NCBI RefSeq assembly: GCF_008329525.1
Contig: NZ_NPKQ01000002.1
Coordinates: forward strand, 806,001 to 870,000
Direction: 5' to 3'
DNA length: 64,000 nt
DNA from: Tardiphaga sp. P9-11
Lineage (GTDB): Bacteria; Pseudomonadota; Alphaproteobacteria; Rhizobiales; Xanthobacteraceae
Shown here: in pieces, positions 62,950 through 64,000 of the stretch
Numbering within the stretch: position 1 is the stretch's first letter
Layout of the letters: the number at the start of each line of letters is the position of its first letter
Made by a program: the position numbers and the translations under genes
Notes under the pieces: model-generated
Told to the model about the DNA's origin: nothing
Seen by the model: the letters and a program-made list of their open reading frames with translations, nothing else
Database searches by the model: none

Positions 62950-63948
62950 TTACTGCGGCTGCGGCCCCAGCGCCGCCGCAAGCTCCGCCCAGACCGGCGC
63001 CTCGTCCCTGTAGAGCGCGTTGCTGGCTTCCAGCGTCATCGGGCCCTCATCGATACCCTGGCTCTTGAGGAATTCACGCACGCGGTCGCTCTTTCCGGCG
63101 CCAACGAACAGCGCGGACAGTTTTGCGATGATCTCGGGCGGCGTCTTCGCCGGAGCCACACATCCCTGAAAAGTCAAAAGGCTATGCGCGCGCGACGTTG
63201 CGCCCTGTTCGACGAATGTCGCGACGTCGGGAAGCGCTTCGATGCGGCGGCGCGACACCGCGACGGCGCGGGCCTTCCCGGTCTGCAGCACCGGCAGCGC
63301 CGCGGCGTAGCTGCCGAAGCCGGCATCGATGGAGCCGCCGGCGAGATCCTGCCACATCGGCGCCTCGCCGCGATAATGCACGGCCTCCATCTTCAGCCCA
63401 TACTGCTTGTTGAGCTCGACGATGACCATATGCGCGAAGGAGCCGGCAGCATATGTACCGACATTCACCTTCTCGGTCTTGCGCGCATAGTCGATGAAGT
63501 CCTTCAGCGTCTTCGCGCCGATCTTTTCGCTCACCATCAGCGACAGGCTTCCGCCCGGCATCACCGCCACCCAGGCGAAGTCCTGCGGGACACTGTATTT
63601 GATGTCCTTGATGAGGACGGGATTGAGCATATAGGCGGTGGTGTTGCAGACCATCAGCGTGTGGCCGTCGGGATCGGAGCGCTTCAGCTCCATCGCCGCA
63701 ACGGCGCCGCCGGCACCCGCCTTGTTCTCGACCACCACGGTCTGCCCGAGTTCACGCGACAGATATTCGCCGTAGACGCGCGCGAACTGATCGGTCTGGC
63801 CGCCGGCTGCGGAGCCGGCAAGGATCTTGATCGGCTTGGTCGGCCAGGTGTTCGCGCGGACGAGCGATGGCGCGCTGAACAATGCAGCTGCGCCTGCACT
63901 CGCAGTGACGAATTGACGACGGTTGAGCAGGTGCAGGTTGTTTCGCAC
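62950..63948 (-). CDS. TctC-family solute-binding protein with Tat signal
   Basis: The 332-residue protein has a twin-arginine signal (NRRQFVTASAGAAALFSAPS, cleavage near VRANTWP) and a tripartite tricarboxylate transporter receptor (Bug/TctC) domain: PTKPIKILAGSAAGGQTDQFAR, LGQTVVVENKAGAGGAVAAMEL, GHTLMVCNTTAYMLNP, VNVGTYAAGSFAHM and LAGGSIDAGFGSYAAALPVLQTGKARAVAV. It binds a small carboxylate or related solute in the periplasm. No TctA/TctB membrane genes are in view, so the partner is unknown. The sugar-acid dehydratase gene lies downstream on the same strand, beyond the structured element. Confidence 0.92.
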   Translation of the reverse strand: MRNNLHLLNRRQFVTASAGAAALFSAPSLVRANTWPTKPIKILAGSAAGGQTDQFARVYGEYLSRELGQTVVVENKAGAGGAVAAMELKRSDPDGHTLMVCNTTAYMLNPVLIKDIKYSVPQDFAWVAVMPGGSLSLMVSEKIGAKTLKDFIDYARKTEKVNVGTYAAGSFAHMVIVELNKQYGLKMEAVHYRGEAPMWQDLAGGSIDAGFGSYAAALPVLQTGKARAVAVSRRRIEALPDVATFVEQGATSRAHSLLTFQGCVAPAKTPPEIIAKLSALFVGAGKSDRVREFLKSQGIDEGPMTLEASNALYRDEAPVWAELAAALGPQPQ

Positions 63949-64000
63949 GATCGTCCTCCCGATGCTGATCCTGTCTCTCCGGACAGGTGCGTCGAGTATG

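Overview
This window is chromosomal DNA of high GC content that reads like an alphaproteobacterium of the Bradyrhizobiaceae/Nitrobacteraceae group (Rhodopseudomonas, Bradyrhizobium, Tardiphaga or a near relative). The basis is a near-complete hopanoid locus including the genes expected for 2-methyl- and amino-hopanoids, a dimeric-type NADP isocitrate dehydrogenase, EcfG-like and FixK-like promoter motifs, and small palindromic intergenic elements of a kind common in this group. The assignment is inference from gene content; no database search was run.

Layout. 1-3131: two unrecognised genes in distinctly lower-GC DNA, probably the edge of an accessory island, open at the left. 3377-19090: mixed housekeeping and metabolic genes (PEP mutase/isocitrate lyase family protein, TrmJ with an added DUF559 domain, membrane alpha/beta hydrolase, carbamoyltransferase, icd, prolyl oligopeptidase, DUF3455 protein, a degenerate SDR, a CPA2 antiporter, alaS). 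In two places here a single gene sits between a parent gene and a decayed copy of that parent's 3' end. 19303-24072: a glycine-cleavage operon gcvT-gcvH-gcvP behind a tandem glycine riboswitch, closed by a terminator shared with a convergent M20 amidohydrolase. 25424-29805: a GMC oxidoreductase, then a Tat-exported metallophosphoesterase, a cupredoxin, an ECF sigma factor and its anti-sigma factor.

29809-42974: the hopanoid locus. On the minus strand hpnC-hpnD-hpnE-shc-hpnG run in one tightly coupled operon (farnesyl diphosphate to squalene to hopene, plus adenosylhopane phosphorolysis). ispH and hpnH are on the plus strand, hpnN (hopanoid RND exporter) diverges from ispH, and hpnO (side-chain aminotransferase) lies beyond a DUF2147 gene. 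43208-46866 holds two small secreted proteins and a second RND/MMPL transporter. 47080-52497 holds eutC, hpnP (hopanoid C-2 methylase), eutB and a globin-coupled chemoreceptor, all on the minus strand; hpnP splits the two ethanolamine ammonia-lyase subunits and has its own EcfG-like promoter, and the chemoreceptor has a near-consensus FixK/FNR box.

52636-60551: an operon of a DUF2126 transglutaminase/amidoligase protein, a circularly permuted ATP-grasp/alpha-E fusion, a small transglutaminase and a coupled HI0933-type flavoprotein, a predicted but poorly characterised peptide-modifying system. 60654-63948: an altronate/galactarate-dehydratase family protein and a Tat-exported TctC-type solute-binding protein, separated by an unusual structured intergenic element (cloverleaf-like fold, own sigma70-like promoter, two small overlapping ORFs).
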